NCBI GenBank assembly: GCA_023388355.1 | Contig: JAEWGI010000064.1 | Location: 1 to 64,000 of the forward strand | DNA from: Pseudomonadota bacterium | GTDB lineage: Bacteria > Pseudomonadota > Gammaproteobacteria > Xanthomonadales > Xanthomonadaceae | Reading direction: 5' to 3' | DNA length: 64,000 nucleotides | Shown here: positions 1 through 8,831 of the stretch, in pieces | How positions within the stretch are numbered: position 1 is the first letter of the stretch | Layout: the number at the start of each line of letters is the position of its first letter | Notes under the pieces: generated by a model | What the model was told of the DNA's origin: nothing | The model's database searches: none | The model's input: only the letters and a program-made list of their open reading frames with translations | Program-made: the position numbers and the translations under genes

Positions 1-1125
1 GGTGGGCAGCACGTGGTTGGTGCCGCTGCAGTAGTCGCCCAGCGCCTCGGGGGTGTAGTCGCCGAGGAAGACCGACCCGGCCGCGTCCACACGGTCGAGC
101 CAGGCACGCGGTTCGCGCAGGGCCAGAATCAGATGCTCGGGCGCGTAGGCGTTGCTGATGTCGAAGGCCTCGTCCAGCGCGGCAACGAGTATCAGGCGCG
201 ACTGCCCCAGCGCCCGGCGGGCGATGTCGGCGCGCGGCAGCGCGGCCAGCTGGACTTCCAGTTCCGCCTCGACCCGTCCGAGCAGCGCTTCGCTGTCGCT
301 GAGCAGCAGCACCTGCGAATCCGGACCGTGCTCGGCCTGCGACAGCAGGTCGGCGGCAACGAAGGCCGGATCGGCGCCCGCGTCCGCGATCACCAGCACC
401 TCCGACGGCCCGGCCGGCAGGTCGATCGCCGCCACGCCCGCCTGCGCGACCTGCTGCTTGGCCTCGGTGACGTAGCTGTTGCCCGGCCCGAACAGCTTGG
501 CGCAGCGCGGCACGCTCGCGGTGCCGAACGCCATCGCCGCGATCGCCTGCGCGCCGCCAAGCTTGAACACGCGGTGCACGCCGGTCATGCGCGCGGCGAC
601 CAGCACCGCGGGATCGGCCGTGCCGTCGCGACGCGGCGGCGTGCACAGCACCACCTCGCGGCAGCCGGCCAGCCGTGCCGGCACGCCCAGCATCAGCGCG
701 GTGGACGGCAGCGGCGCGGTGCCGGCAGGCACGTACAGGCCCACCCGCGCGATCGCTCGCACCATGCGCTCGCAGCTCACGCCCGGGGCGGTTTCGATCG
801 CGTAGCCGTTCGCCATGCCGGCGCGGTGGAAGCGTTCGATGCGCCTGGCGGCGTCGCGCATCGCCGTCTTCAGATCCGCCGGAACGGCCGCTTCGGCGGC
901 AACGAATTCTTCATCGGCAACTTCGAACGACTCCGGCGCAACGCCGTCGAAGCGCTGGCTGATCTCGCGCAGCGCGTCGTCGCCGCGGGCGCGCACGTCA
1001 TCGACCAGGGCGGCGACCGAAGCGCGGGTCTGCGCGGCCACGGCCTGCACCGGGCGCTGCAGCGCCTGCGCGCGCGCGGCTTCATCCAGTCGCGACCAGT
1101 CCAGCCGCCGGGCCAGCGTGCTCAT
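1..1125 (-). CDS. hisD: Histidinol dehydrogenase HisD (3' end cut off)
   Basis: HisD performs the last two steps of histidine synthesis, the NAD-dependent four-electron oxidation of L-histidinol to L-histidine, as a cytosolic zinc homodimer. The translation matches the family over its whole visible length (375 codons), including the segments [18 protein letters not shown] and [12 protein letters not shown] and the AEHGPDSQ stretch that carries zinc and substrate ligands. The C-terminal part lies beyond base 1. The ATG at 1125-1123 overlaps the hisG stop as ATGA, so hisG and hisD are translationally coupled. Further his genes presumably continue to the left (inference). Confidence 0.97.
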   Translation of the reverse strand, partial: MSTLARRLDWSRLDEAARAQALQRPVQAVAAQTRASVAALVDDVRARGDDALREISQRFDGVAPESFEVADEEFVAAEAAVPADLKTAMRDAARRIERFHRAGMANGYAIETAPGVSCERMVRAIARVGLYVPAGTAPLPSTALMLGVPARLAGCREVVLCTPPRRDGTADPAVLVAARMTGVHRVFKLGGAQAIAAMAFGTASVPRCAKLFGPGNSYVTEAKQQVAQAGVAAIDLPAGPSEVLVIADAGADPAFVAADLLSQAEHGPDSQVLLLSDSEALLGRVEAELEVQLAALPRADIARRALGQSRLILVAALDEAFDISNAYAPEHLILALREPRAWLDRVDAAGSVFLGDYTPEALGDYCSGTNHVLPT

Positions 1126-2036
1126 GCCAGCATCCTCTCGACCGGCAGCACCATCAGCCCGCGCGCGCCGGCGCGCTTGAGGTCTTCAAGCCGCTGCCAG
1201 GTCATGGCGCCATGGCACAGCGCCTGCAGCGCAAGCGTGTCGGCGCCGTCGACCTGCAGCATCGTCGGCTGTTCAGCGTCTGGCAGCAGCTCCAGCAGTG
1301 CCGGCACTTCCTGGCGCTGGGCCTGGAACATCAGCAGCCGGCTGTCCTTGAGCCGCAGCACGCCGTCGAGGCGACGCAGCAGCATCTGCGCCAGCTCGCC
1401 GCGGATGTCGGCGAACGGCTGCATCGGCCCGGCCAGCACCGCCTCGCTGCTCATGATCGTGACCACCGGCTTGAGCTGGTTGGCGACCAGGGTCGCGCCG
1501 CTGGACACCAGGTCGCAGACCACGTCCGCCTGGCCCAGCCGCGGCGCGATCTCGACCGAGCCCGACAGGGTCACGATGCCGGCATCGACCCCCTGCTCCG
1601 CCAGCCACTTGCCCAGCAGGCCCGGATAGCTGGTCGCGATGCGCCGGCCCTGCAGCTGCTGCGGACCATCCCAGTCCCAGGCGTCGGGCACGGCGACGTC
1701 GAGCCGGCAGCCGCCGAAGCCGAGCCCGCGGATTTCCTTCGACACCGCCGGCTGGCCGCCGTCGGCGCGCACGCAGGCGAACTCCTCCAGCACGTTGCGG
1801 CCGACGATGCCGTAGTCGCAGACGCCGTCGGCGAGCAGCCCGGGAATGTCGTCGTCGCGCACCAGCAGCAGGTCGACCGGCAGGGTCTCGCCGTAGCAGA
1901 ACAGGCGGTCACGGCTCTCGCGCCAGGACAGTCCGCAGGAGGCGAGCAGCGCCCGCGCCGGATCGCCGAGGCGTCCGGATTTCTGGATGGCGATGCGCAG
2001 GCGGTCGCGCGCCGCGGGAACGGCCGTGGGGCTCAT
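1122..2036 (-). CDS. hisG: ATP phosphoribosyltransferase HisG, long form
   Basis: HisG condenses ATP with PRPP to give phosphoribosyl-ATP, the committed and histidine-inhibited step of histidine synthesis. The product is 304 residues, which fits the long form with a C-terminal ACT-like regulatory domain, so no HisZ subunit is needed. Visible family features are the N-terminal [10 protein letters not shown] segment, [11 protein letters not shown], and the PRPP-binding region around [18 protein letters not shown]. The start was placed at the ATG at 2036 because AAGGA lies about 8 bases upstream; an open frame continues further upstream but enters the regulator gene. It overlaps hisD by four bases. 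Confidence 0.96.
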   Translation of the reverse strand: MSPTAVPAARDRLRIAIQKSGRLGDPARALLASCGLSWRESRDRLFCYGETLPVDLLLVRDDDIPGLLADGVCDYGIVGRNVLEEFACVRADGGQPAVSKEIRGLGFGGCRLDVAVPDAWDWDGPQQLQGRRIATSYPGLLGKWLAEQGVDAGIVTLSGSVEIAPRLGQADVVCDLVSSGATLVANQLKPVVTIMSSEAVLAGPMQPFADIRGELAQMLLRRLDGVLRLKDSRLLMFQAQRQEVPALLELLPDAEQPTMLQVDGADTLALQALCHGAMTWQRLEDLKRAGARGLMVLPVERMLA

Positions 2037-2047
2037 CGGTGATTCCT

Positions 2048-2374
2048 TCAGTGGCCCGGCGCGAGCCGGGGATACTGGCGTCTGGCGGCGGCCGCATAGC
2101 CGCCCGCGCCGTGTTCGAGCGTGCGCGCGACCCGGCCGATCGTGGTCACGCTGACCAGGGTGCGCTCGTGGATCTCGCGGTACGGCACGCCCTGCAGGAG
2201 CAGCGGCACCACCCGCCAGCGGTCGGCCATGGCCTCGAGCTCGGCCGGCGTGCACAGGTCGCGCAGGAAGGCGGCCATCTCGTCCGCCCGCTCCAGGCCG
2301 GCAAGGGCCCTGGCCAGCGCCCGGAAGGAGGCGTTGGCATCGGATTCGGGCAGGGGCTCGATGCGCTGCTTCAT
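2048..2374 (-). CDS. TrpR/YerC-YecD family repressor, probable histidine operon regulator
   Basis: This 108-residue protein belongs to the TrpR superfamily (YerC/YecD type). It shows the helical core [17 protein letters not shown] followed by a helix-turn-helix around the segment [13 protein letters not shown] and [12 protein letters not shown]. It ends 11 bases before hisG and probably shares its transcript. A family repressor called HisR has been proposed by comparative genomics for histidine genes in Xanthomonadales; I rely on memory for that. The start is the ATG at 2374; an in-frame ATG at 2455 would place the strong palindrome at 2383-2406 inside the coding region, so the shorter start is preferred. 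The co-repressor, perhaps histidine, is unknown. Confidence 0.85.
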   Translation of the reverse strand: MKQRIEPLPESDANASFRALARALAGLERADEMAAFLRDLCTPAELEAMADRWRVVPLLLQGVPYREIHERTLVSVTTIGRVARTLEHGAGGYAAAARRQYPRLAPGH

Positions 2375-2382
2375 GGGGGCGT

Positions 2383-2406
2383 AATGTAATAGCGTGTTAT
2401 TACATT
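2383..2406. promoter_or_regulatory. Perfect palindromic operator upstream of the TrpR-like regulator and hisG
   Basis: AATGTAATA at 2383-2391 is followed by six bases and its exact reverse complement TATTACATT at 2398-2406. It is strikingly AT-rich in a GC-rich setting and sits 9 bases upstream of the regulator start codon, where it would overlap the promoter. A TrpR-type dimer binding a CTAG-free palindrome of this span is plausible, giving autoregulation and control of hisG-hisD. Protein-site pairing is inferred from position only. Confidence 0.75.
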
Positions 2407-2470
2407 GGTCAAGCGGAGGTTCCGGCCGGCAATGCCACGGGCCGCCGGACGCCACGGAGGTGGGGACATC

Positions 2471-2666
2471 GCGGGTGCTGGGATGCGCTTCGCTTACCCC
2501 AGTCTATGCGGCTCGGCTTCCATGGGTTGGGGTGAGCTTGCGAACCCCAACGGAAAGTCCGCCTCGGGCGCCGGCGTCAACGCCGTCGGGACGCCGCGCA
2601 CCGGTCCGCCGGAAATCGGGAAGCCCGAACGTCACGGGTGCTGGGGTTCGTTTCGCTTGCCCCAAC
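2471..2666. repeat. Short GGGGTT/AACCCC hairpin repeats in the gap 2407-2684
   Basis: The gap between the his operator and the next gene contains no credible ORF. It holds related elements of the form GGGTGCTGGG-N-TTCGCTT-CCCCA at 2471-2501 and 2633-2666, and a perfect hairpin GTTGGGGT-N10-ACCCCAAC at 2526-2551. These look like dispersed intergenic hairpins rather than a gene. Orientation and function are unknown. Confidence 0.6.
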
Positions 2667-2684
2667 GCAAAGCGTGGTTGCCCC

Positions 2685-3053
2685 TCACCCGCCCCGCGCG
2701 GAAGTCCGTCCGTGCGCCAGCCACCAGCCGGTCACCACCCCCGCCAGCGCCCCGCACCACTCCATGAACACGCGGGTGCCGAGGAAGTCGGGGTCGTGCA
2801 TCTTCGACAGGGCGATGCGCGCGTACAGCGGCGATTCGAGCCGCACCGCGCCCAGGTAGAACAGGTTCCAGCTGTCGATGCCGGCGCTGATCGCCACCGA
2901 GGTCACGCAGGCCCAGCCGATCGCTCGCGCTTCCGGCCAGCCGGCCCGGCGCGCCAGCCAGGACCAGAACAGGAAGCACAGCACGCCCAGTGCGAACGCG
3001 ATCAGGGTCGCTTCCATGACCCCGAGCCAGCCGAAATGCAGCGGAAGGTTCAT
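2685..3053 (-). CDS. Small integral membrane protein of unknown function
   Basis: I do not recognise the family. The 122-residue product has about three hydrophobic segments: residues 10-35 (rich in L, F and A, ending FWSWLARR), 45-65 (AIGWACVTSVAISAG) and 100-120 (EWCGALAGVVTGWWLAHG). The loop between the second and third spans carries several charged residues (SKMHDPDFLGTR). It follows the HutH-like gene after a 16-base gap on the same strand, so the two may be cotranscribed. The ATG at 3053 is the only reasonable start. Confidence 0.65.
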   Translation of the reverse strand: MNLPLHFGWLGVMEATLIAFALGVLCFLFWSWLARRAGWPEARAIGWACVTSVAISAGIDSWNLFYLGAVRLESPLYARIALSKMHDPDFLGTRVFMEWCGALAGVVTGWWLAHGRTSARGG

Positions 3054-3069
3054 CCGCCCCGCCGCTCGC

Positions 3070-4953
3070 TCATTGCGCGATCGCCACCAGCAGGGAACCG
3101 TCCGCCACCAGCTTCACCGCGGCCGCGACGTCGCCGTCGAGCGCGCGGTCGCGGTCGAGGAACGCGATGCGTTCGCGGATCGCGGCGTGCGCGGCGGCCA
3201 CCCGCGCGCCCGGATGGAACGCCTCGGCCCCGGCCAGCTCCTGGCGCAGCGCCTCGACCTCGGCCAGGAACGCCGGATGCCGCGGATCGCCCTCGGCCAC
3301 GCCGTGCATCTTGCGCAGCAGCGCATGCGCGTCGCCGCGCCGGGCCAGGTCGCGCGCGGCGTTGATCATGTCCAGGCGCAGGTCCAGCGCCTGCGCGGCG
3401 GTGTACAGCTCGAGCGCCAGCACCTTGCCCAGGTCGTCGACCATCGACAGCACGTGGCGGGCCTCGTTGGTGCCCATCGACACGTGGTCCTCGGCGTTGG
3501 CGCTGGTCGGGATCGAATACACGCTGGCCGGGTGCGCGCGGGTGGCCAGGTCGTTGACGATCGCCGCGGCGGTGTACTGCACGATCATGAAGCCCGATTC
3601 GGTGCCGTCCTCGTTGCCGATCAGGAAACCCGGCAGGCCGTCGCTGGTGGCCGGGTCGACGAGCTTGTTGAGGCGTCGCTCGCTGATCGCCGCCAGCACC
3701 GGAATCGCCGCCTTGACCGCGCTCAGCGCCAGCGCCAGCGGCATGCCGTGGAAGTGGCCGGCGGAGACCACCTGCTGCTCGACGTGCTCGGCCTCGCGGT
3801 CGGGGAACACCAGCGGGTTGTCGGTGACCGCATTGAGTTCGATGTCGAACACGCGCCAGGCGTGCGCCACCGCGTCGCGCACCGCGCCGTGCACCTGCGG
3901 GATGCAGCGCAGCGAATAGCTGTCCTGCGGCTGGTGCTTCTTGCCACCGCGGAAGGGCTTGAAGCGGGCGTAGAACTTCTCGCGCCCGTGGCGCTGGTCG
4001 CTCGGCACCCAGTTCCAGCCGATGTCGAACCCCAGCTGGCGCGCTTCGGGCGTATCCCAGCCGTCGGGCAGCCAGGGGCGGAAGTGCGGCACCAGGTGAT
4101 AGGGAATGTCGGCAAGGGTCGAGCCCTTGAGCAGTTCGCACAGCCGCGCGGCGGTGTGCACCTGGCCCGGATGCGGACGCAGCGCATGCACCTCGGCCGC
4201 GAATGCGCCCAGGCGCCCGGCGAAGGCGTCGATGGTCATCGCCGCGGCCAGGTCGGCGGTGTCGAGCAGGCGTTCGAGGCGCTGCAGCGCAAGCACGCCA
4301 CTGGCCAGCATCTGCGCGGTGCCGTTGTTGAGCGCCAGGCCCTCCTTGTACGACAGCCGCACCGGCTCCAGGCCGGCCGCCGCGAGCGCGTCCGCGCCAG
4401 GCATGCGGCGACCGTCGACGAAGGCTTCGCCGCCGCCGAGCAGCACGATGGCCAGGTGCGACAGCGGCGCCAGGTCGCCCGATGCGCCCACCGATCCCAG
4501 CTCCGGCACCACCGGCACCACGCCGGCGTTGAGCAGCGCGGTCAGCGCCTGCAGCGTTTCCACGCGGATGCCGGAATGGCCCTTGAGCAGGGTGTTGATG
4601 CGGATGCACAGCATCGCCCGCACCACGTCGGCCGGCAGCGGCTCGCCGACGCACACGGCGTGGGTGACGATCAGGTTGTGCTGCAGCTCTTCGTGCAGGG
4701 AACGGCCCGACGGCGCCGCGCCGGGCAGCGCGTCGCGCAACGGATGCGCGCCGAGCAGCTTGTCGGCGTTGCTGCCGAAGCCGGTCGACACCCCGTAGAT
4801 CGGCTCCTCGCGCCGCACCTGCTCGGCCAGGAACGCGGCCGCGCGGGACACCGCGCGCAGCGCGCCTGCGTCGAGCGCGACCTGGGCACCGTGGGCCACC
4901 ATCACCAGCTGGTCGCGGGTCAGCGACACGCCGTCGAGAAGGACCGGTTTCAT
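3070..4953 (-). CDS. hutH: Aromatic amino acid lyase, long HutH (histidine ammonia-lyase) type
   Basis: The 627-residue product is a MIO-dependent ammonia-lyase. The self-cyclising Ala-Ser-Gly lies at residues 157-159 in GSVGASGDLAPLSHL, the catalytic tyrosine in PIYGVSTGFG (Y53), and YSLRC-PQV at about 346-354. The selectivity position has Thr-His (H98) like the Ser-His of histidine lyases, so histidine is the best substrate guess (product urocanate). It is about 115 residues longer than usual HutH, with an insertion near residues 280-340 rich in Trp, Gly and Lys. No hutU, hutI or hutG is near; it stands beside hisS and his genes. The upstream in-frame TTG at 4977 is a weaker start than the ATG at 4953. 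Confidence 0.85.
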   Translation of the reverse strand: MKPVLLDGVSLTRDQLVMVAHGAQVALDAGALRAVSRAAAFLAEQVRREEPIYGVSTGFGSNADKLLGAHPLRDALPGAAPSGRSLHEELQHNLIVTHAVCVGEPLPADVVRAMLCIRINTLLKGHSGIRVETLQALTALLNAGVVPVVPELGSVGASGDLAPLSHLAIVLLGGGEAFVDGRRMPGADALAAAGLEPVRLSYKEGLALNNGTAQMLASGVLALQRLERLLDTADLAAAMTIDAFAGRLGAFAAEVHALRPHPGQVHTAARLCELLKGSTLADIPYHLVPHFRPWLPDGWDTPEARQLGFDIGWNWVPSDQRHGREKFYARFKPFRGGKKHQPQDSYSLRCIPQVHGAVRDAVAHAWRVFDIELNAVTDNPLVFPDREAEHVEQQVVSAGHFHGMPLALALSAVKAAIPVLAAISERRLNKLVDPATSDGLPGFLIGNEDGTESGFMIVQYTAAAIVNDLATRAHPASVYSIPTSANAEDHVSMGTNEARHVLSMVDDLGKVLALELYTAAQALDLRLDMINAARDLARRGDAHALLRKMHGVAEGDPRHPAFLAEVEALRQELAGAEAFHPGARVAAAHAAIRERIAFLDRDRALDGDVAAAVKLVADGSLLVAIAQ

Positions 4954-5007
4954 GGGTCGTTCGTCCCTGTCATTCAAAGCCTGCGGCGCCGGGCGATCCA
5001 GCGGCGT

Positions 5008-6390
5008 TCAGCCCGCGCCCCGGCCGAGCGCGCGCCACTGCTCGCGTTCCACCAGCAGGGTGCTCGCCAGGTCGCCGTCGGCCACCTCGAACTGCTCGCC
5101 GCGGCGCAGGTCCTTGACCGCCACCACGCCCTTGGCCGCCTCGTCCTCGCCGCGGATCACCACGAAGCGGATCCCGGCGCGGTCGGCGTACTGCATCTGC
5201 TTGCCGAGCTTGCGCGGCTCGAGCTGGGTCTCGACGTTGAGTCCCGCCGCGCGCAGCTGCTGCGACAGGCCCAGCGCGTGGTCGAGTCCGGCATCGTCGA
5301 ACAGGGTCACCAGCACGTCGACCGAGCTGTCGGCGGTGGCCACCAGCCCCGCCTCGCGCAGCTGCCAGAACAGCCGCGTCAGGCCGATCGAAATGCCCAC
5401 GCCGGGCAGCTTCGACTTGGTGTAGTGGCTGGCCAGGTTGTCGTAGCGCCCGCCCGAGCAGATCGATCCGATGCCCGGGTTCGCATCCAGCGTGGTCTCG
5501 TAGACGATGCCGGTGTAGTAGTCCAGGCCGCGCGCGATCGAGAGGTTGATCGCATAGCGCGACTGCGGCACGCCGAGCGCGCGCAGCCGGTGCAGCACCC
5601 CGCGCAGCTCCTCGCGGCCCTCCTCGAACAGCGGCGTGCCGCTGCCCAGCGCGTCGAGCCTGGCCAGCGCATCGTCGTGGCCGGTCGAACGCACCTGCGA
5701 GAACGCCATCAGCCGGTCGATCGCCTCGGGCGACAGGCCGAAGCCCTCGCCGGCCAGGGTCGCGCGCACCGCGTCCTCGCCGCGCTTGTCGAGCTTGTCG
5801 ATCTCGCGCAGCACCGGCACCTGCGCGTCGGCTTCGATGCCCTGCCCCTCGAAATAGCCGCGCAGCAGCTTGCGGTGGTTGAACTGGATGGTGAAATCGC
5901 CGATGTCCAGCGCCTCGAACACCGCGCTGATCACCGCCGGGATCTCGGCGTCGTGGCGGGTGGACAGCGCGTCCTTGCCGATCACGTCGATGTCGCACTG
6001 GTAGAACTCGCGGAAGCGGCCGCGCTGGGCGCGCTCGCCGCGGTATACGCGCTGCATCTGGTAGCGGCGGAACGGGAACGCCAGCTCGTGCTCGTGCTCG
6101 GCCACGTAGCGCGCCAGCGGCACGGTCAGGTCGAAGCGCAGGGCCAGTTCGGGCAGCCCGTCCGAGGCCTTTTCCAGGGCCCCGGTGGACTGGGCGAAAT
6201 AGACCTGGCGCTCGGTTTCGCCGCCGGACTTGGTCAGCAGCACGTCCGACAGCTCGAATACCGGCGTCTCTATCGGCAGGAACCCGAAACCTTCGAAAAT
6301 CCGGCGGATGGTGTCGAGCATGCGCTGGAACGCGATCTGGTCGCGCGGCAGCAGTTCCATGACGCCGGGTGGGGTTCTTGGCTTGATCAT
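5008..6390 (-). CDS. hisS: Histidyl-tRNA synthetase
   Basis: HisS charges tRNA-His and is essential. The 460-residue protein is a class II synthetase: it opens with [16 protein letters not shown], has motif 2 around [20 protein letters not shown], the histidine-binding [13 protein letters not shown] and SGGRYDNL stretches, and motif 3 in [13 protein letters not shown]. The C-terminal anticodon-binding domain follows, from about residue 330. The ATG at 6390 gives the usual N-terminus; the frame stays open to an ATG at 6426 but those 12 extra residues are unlike the family. It precedes the HutH-like gene by 54 bases on the same strand and is divergent from the FnrN-type regulator. Confidence 0.97.
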   Translation of the reverse strand: MIKPRTPPGVMELLPRDQIAFQRMLDTIRRIFEGFGFLPIETPVFELSDVLLTKSGGETERQVYFAQSTGALEKASDGLPELALRFDLTVPLARYVAEHEHELAFPFRRYQMQRVYRGERAQRGRFREFYQCDIDVIGKDALSTRHDAEIPAVISAVFEALDIGDFTIQFNHRKLLRGYFEGQGIEADAQVPVLREIDKLDKRGEDAVRATLAGEGFGLSPEAIDRLMAFSQVRSTGHDDALARLDALGSGTPLFEEGREELRGVLHRLRALGVPQSRYAINLSIARGLDYYTGIVYETTLDANPGIGSICSGGRYDNLASHYTKSKLPGVGISIGLTRLFWQLREAGLVATADSSVDVLVTLFDDAGLDHALGLSQQLRAAGLNVETQLEPRKLGKQMQYADRAGIRFVVIRGEDEAAKGVVAVKDLRRGEQFEVADGDLASTLLVEREQWRALGRGAG

Positions 6391-6581
6391 GCCTTGGCTG
6401 GCGGAAGCGGCGGGAAAGACGTCCATTCTACCCGCCCGCCGGGCGCGGCCGGGGCGTTCCGGGCCGCCCCGCGCGGCGCGATCCGGGCATCGCGACGGTC
6501 CGTGCGTGGTTTTCGCCGCGTGGACAATTTATCCCGCCCTTTGCCTCGCGCGCAGGGCTATGATGGCCAGGCGGACCTCCC

Positions 6582-7319
6582 ATGACCAGCCAGTCCCTCG
6601 CCCGTTGCCGGCAGTTTTCCCGCGTCGTCGTCCCCCTCGACTGCGCGCGCTGCGCCGTACGCGACCTGGCGGTCTGTTCGGCGCTGCCGCCGGCGCACGT
6701 CGACACCCTGGAACGCCACGTGTCGTCGTTCAACCTGCCGGCCAACGCCGAACTGGCGCGCGCCGGCCAGCCCTGCCGCCACGCCTACAGCATCACCCAC
6801 GGCATGCTGCGGCTGGTGCGCACCCTGCCCGACGCCCGCCGCCAGGTGGTGGCCTTCGTGACCCCGGGCCATTTCGTCGGCCTGTCGGGCAACGCACTGC
6901 ACCGCTACGCGATCGAGGCCGTGGTCCAGAGCCGGGTCTGCGCATTCGCGGTCGAGGGCATCCGCGACCTGCGCCAGCGCTTTCCCTCGTTCGAACACGT
7001 GCTGCTCGAGCGCGCCTGCCGCGACCTGGACGACGCCCATGACGCCATGCTGCTGCTGGCGCGGCTTTCGCCGCTGGAGCGGCTGGCGAGCTTCCTGGTG
7101 CGGCTGCGCAGGCAGATGGAGATCCGCGAGGACGATCCGCGCATGGCGCTGCCGATGGGCCGCGGCGACATCGCCGACCATCTCGGCCTGACCGTGGAAA
7201 CGGTCAGCCGCAGCTTCACCCGGCTGCGCGAGCAGGGCGTGATCGCCCTGCCCGACCCGCACCAGGTCGAGATCCTCGACCGCGCCGCGCTGGCCGGACT
7301 GGCCTCGGTCCTGCACTGA
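6582..7319 (+). CDS. Crp/Fnr-family oxygen-sensing regulator, FnrN/FixK-like
   Basis: The 245-residue protein has an N-terminal cysteine cluster C21-x2-C24-x7-C32, a cyclic-nucleotide-type beta-roll, a further cysteine in QSRVCAF at the position equivalent to E. coli FNR C122, and a C-terminal HTH with GDIADHLGLTVETVSR, where ETVSR is the FNR recognition signature for TTGAT half-sites. The x7 spacing is that of FnrN/FnrL rather than E. coli FNR (x5). It probably holds a 4Fe-4S cluster and acts under low oxygen. It stands alone, divergent from hisS, about 50 kb from the second Fnr at 58745. Both could read the FNR boxes of the denitrification genes (inference). Confidence 0.9.
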   Translation: MTSQSLARCRQFSRVVVPLDCARCAVRDLAVCSALPPAHVDTLERHVSSFNLPANAELARAGQPCRHAYSITHGMLRLVRTLPDARRQVVAFVTPGHFVGLSGNALHRYAIEAVVQSRVCAFAVEGIRDLRQRFPSFEHVLLERACRDLDDAHDAMLLLARLSPLERLASFLVRLRRQMEIREDDPRMALPMGRGDIADHLGLTVETVSRSFTRLREQGVIALPDPHQVEILDRAALAGLASVLH

Positions 7320-7333
7320 TCGCCATCGCCCCC

Positions 7334-7363
7334 TTGCCTCGCGGCCACCGGGGTCACTAAAAT
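7334..7363 (+). promoter_or_regulatory. Sigma-70 promoter of tRNA-Pro
   Basis: TTGCCT at 7334-7339 and TAAAAT at 7358-7363 are separated by 18 bases and sit 17 bases before the tRNA. A GC-rich stretch (CGCGGC) follows the -10, as is common at stable-RNA promoters. Confidence 0.6.
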
Positions 7364-7380
7364 ACGCGGCTTGCCCAAGT

Positions 7381-7457
7381 CGGGGTGTAGCTCAGCCTGG
7401 TAGAGCGCTACGTTCGGGACGTAGAAGTCGCAGGTTCAAATCCTGTCTCCCCGACCA
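7381..7457 (+). tRNA. tRNA-Pro, anticodon CGG
   Basis: The 77-base cloverleaf has acceptor arm CGGGGTG paired with CTCCCCG, a D-arm with AGCTCAGCCTGGTAGAGC, anticodon stem CTACG/CGTAG with loop TTCGGGA (anticodon CGG), a T-arm with GGTTCAAATCC and an encoded CCA end. One U-U mismatch is present in the acceptor stem. It reads the common proline codon CCG in this GC-rich genome. Confidence 0.96.
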
Positions 7458-7476
7458 ATCGCAGGCATCGATGCGG

Positions 7477-7501
7477 AAAGCCGGCCCAGTGCCGGCTTTT
7501 T
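7477..7501 (+). terminator. Intrinsic terminator of tRNA-Pro
   Basis: AAAGCCGGC at 7477-7485, loop CCAGT, GCCGGCTTT at 7491-7499 followed by more T. The position 20 bases after the tRNA fits its terminator. Confidence 0.85.
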
Positions 7502-7752
7502 CGCGTCTGGAGGCCGGGGATCGCCGTCGTCGGGCGCCGCTGGGGGCCGCGGTCCTGCGGTAGGAAAAGTCCTACATCCGGATGCGCACTGCGCCGACTG
7601 CGCGGCCGCGCCCCGCTGCCGATACTGACTCCACCCCGGCAGCCCGGCCATGCGTCTGGCAACGGAATGTCGCTCAGCAACGGAAACAGTGCCGCGGCCT
7701 TGAGCAAGCCGAAGGCTGGGCCGGGGTGCTTTTCCTTCTGACGGAGTCGGCC

Positions 7753-7965
7753 ATGTCCGGATCCATCCTGCGGCTGGTGCGCAACGGCGGCGGCTGGCAG
7801 TTGCTGGACGGCGAGCAGCCCGTGTTCTGGTTTCCCGAGCGCGGCAAGGGACTGGAAATCGCCCAGCTGATGGCCGACGCGCGCAGCCTCAATCACGGCC
7901 TGACGATCACCGTCGAAGCACAGACAGAGAACGGCGAGTTCGAGACTGTGGCGAGCTACCACTGA
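7753..7965 (+). CDS. Small hypothetical protein, 70 residues
   Basis: I do not recognise a family. The ATG at 7753 begins a 70-residue soluble acidic protein with a short beta-rich start (ILRLVRNGGGWQLLDGEQPV), then WFPERGKG, a helix LEIAQLMADARSL and a final strand LTITVEAQ. This pattern (a residue-by-residue display of aromatic and glycine turns) resembles small DUF2188-like beta proteins, but I cannot confirm it. It has its own terminator at 8015-8039. The upstream base composition and lack of a clear ribosome site leave the start slightly uncertain. Confidence 0.6.
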   Translation: MSGSILRLVRNGGGWQLLDGEQPVFWFPERGKGLEIAQLMADARSLNHGLTITVEAQTENGEFETVASYH

Positions 7966-8014
7966 GCGTCGGCACGACGGCAATCGCCGCGCCATTTCCA
8001 TCTCTCTTTCCCCT

Positions 8015-8039
8015 GGCCGGCCCGTGACCGGCCTTTTTT
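8015..8039 (+). terminator. Intrinsic terminator after the small protein
   Basis: GGCCGG at 8015-8020, a seven-base loop, CCGGCC at 8028-8033 and a run of six T. Confidence 0.85.
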
Positions 8040-8050
8040 CTGGTTCTTCT

Positions 8051-8715
8051 CCCACTCGCGGGGACGCTACGCCGGGCCGGATCTGCTCCCTCCCCCGCGT
8101 GCGGGGGTGAGGATGGTCCGTTTGCGCGGCACCGCCGCGCGGACCATCCGGACGCCCGGCGCGCTGCGCCGGGCCGGACGGGTTGGGATAGGGGCAAACC
8201 GGTTGCCGCGCCACTGCACGCGCGCCTGCGGCGCGCGCCCCCATCCCGACCTTCCCCGCACGCGGGGGAAGGAGCAGGGCAGCAGCGCCTGGGTGCGTCG
8301 GCCCCCTGGAGGCGCGGCGGGCCTGACCGGACGCAGGGCGACCCCAGCCCGCAGACGTGAATCCGATCCGTTGTCACGAACAGTCATCCCGCGAATGGGT
8401 GAAGAACTTTTTTCCCATTCGCGGGGACGCTGCGCCGGGCCAGATCTGCTCCCTCCCCCGCGTGCGGGGGGTGAGGATGGTCCGCTTGCGCGGCACCGCC
8501 GCGCGGACCATCCGGACGCCCGGCGCGCTGCGCCGGGCCGGACGGGTTGGGGTGGGGGCAAACCGGTCGCCGCGCCACTGCACGCGCGCCTGCGGCGCGC
8601 GCCCCCCATCCCGACCTTCCCCCGCAAGCGGGGGAAGGAGTCGTGTCGACACACTTTCCCGCCGCCCTGTGCCAACCTTCCCCCCGCACGCGGGGAAAGG
8701 AGCAGGACGGCACCT
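8051..8715. repeat. Two tandem copies of a long mosaic intergenic repeat
   Basis: Bases 8051-8280 recur almost exactly at 8414-8645 (offset about 363). Each copy contains nested inverted repeats: CCCGCGTGCGGG, GGTCCG...CGGACC, GGCGCGCTGCGCC, GGCGCGC and CCTTCCCCC-GCG-GGGGGAAGG. A 12-base inverted repeat CCCGCGAATGGG (8388-8399) / CCCATTCGCGGG (8414-8425) marks the junction between copies. The stretch 7966-8831 has no plausible gene; its open frames exist only because the DNA is GC-rich. A third, rearranged copy lies at 24088-24419. Confidence 0.85.
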
Positions 8716-8831
8716 GCTCCGCCTGCGACGCACCTGCCGCGACCGCACTTCCCCCGGGAAGCACGGCGCAAACACGGCGCAACGCATCACGCAGGCAACG
8801 CACCGTGCGCCGGGAGCAGGACGGCGCGCAG

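Noticed and set aside
2878..6585. A 1235-codon plus-strand open frame
   Set aside because: It runs antisense to hutH and hisS, has Arg/Ala/His-rich composition of a shadow frame, and no family resemblance.
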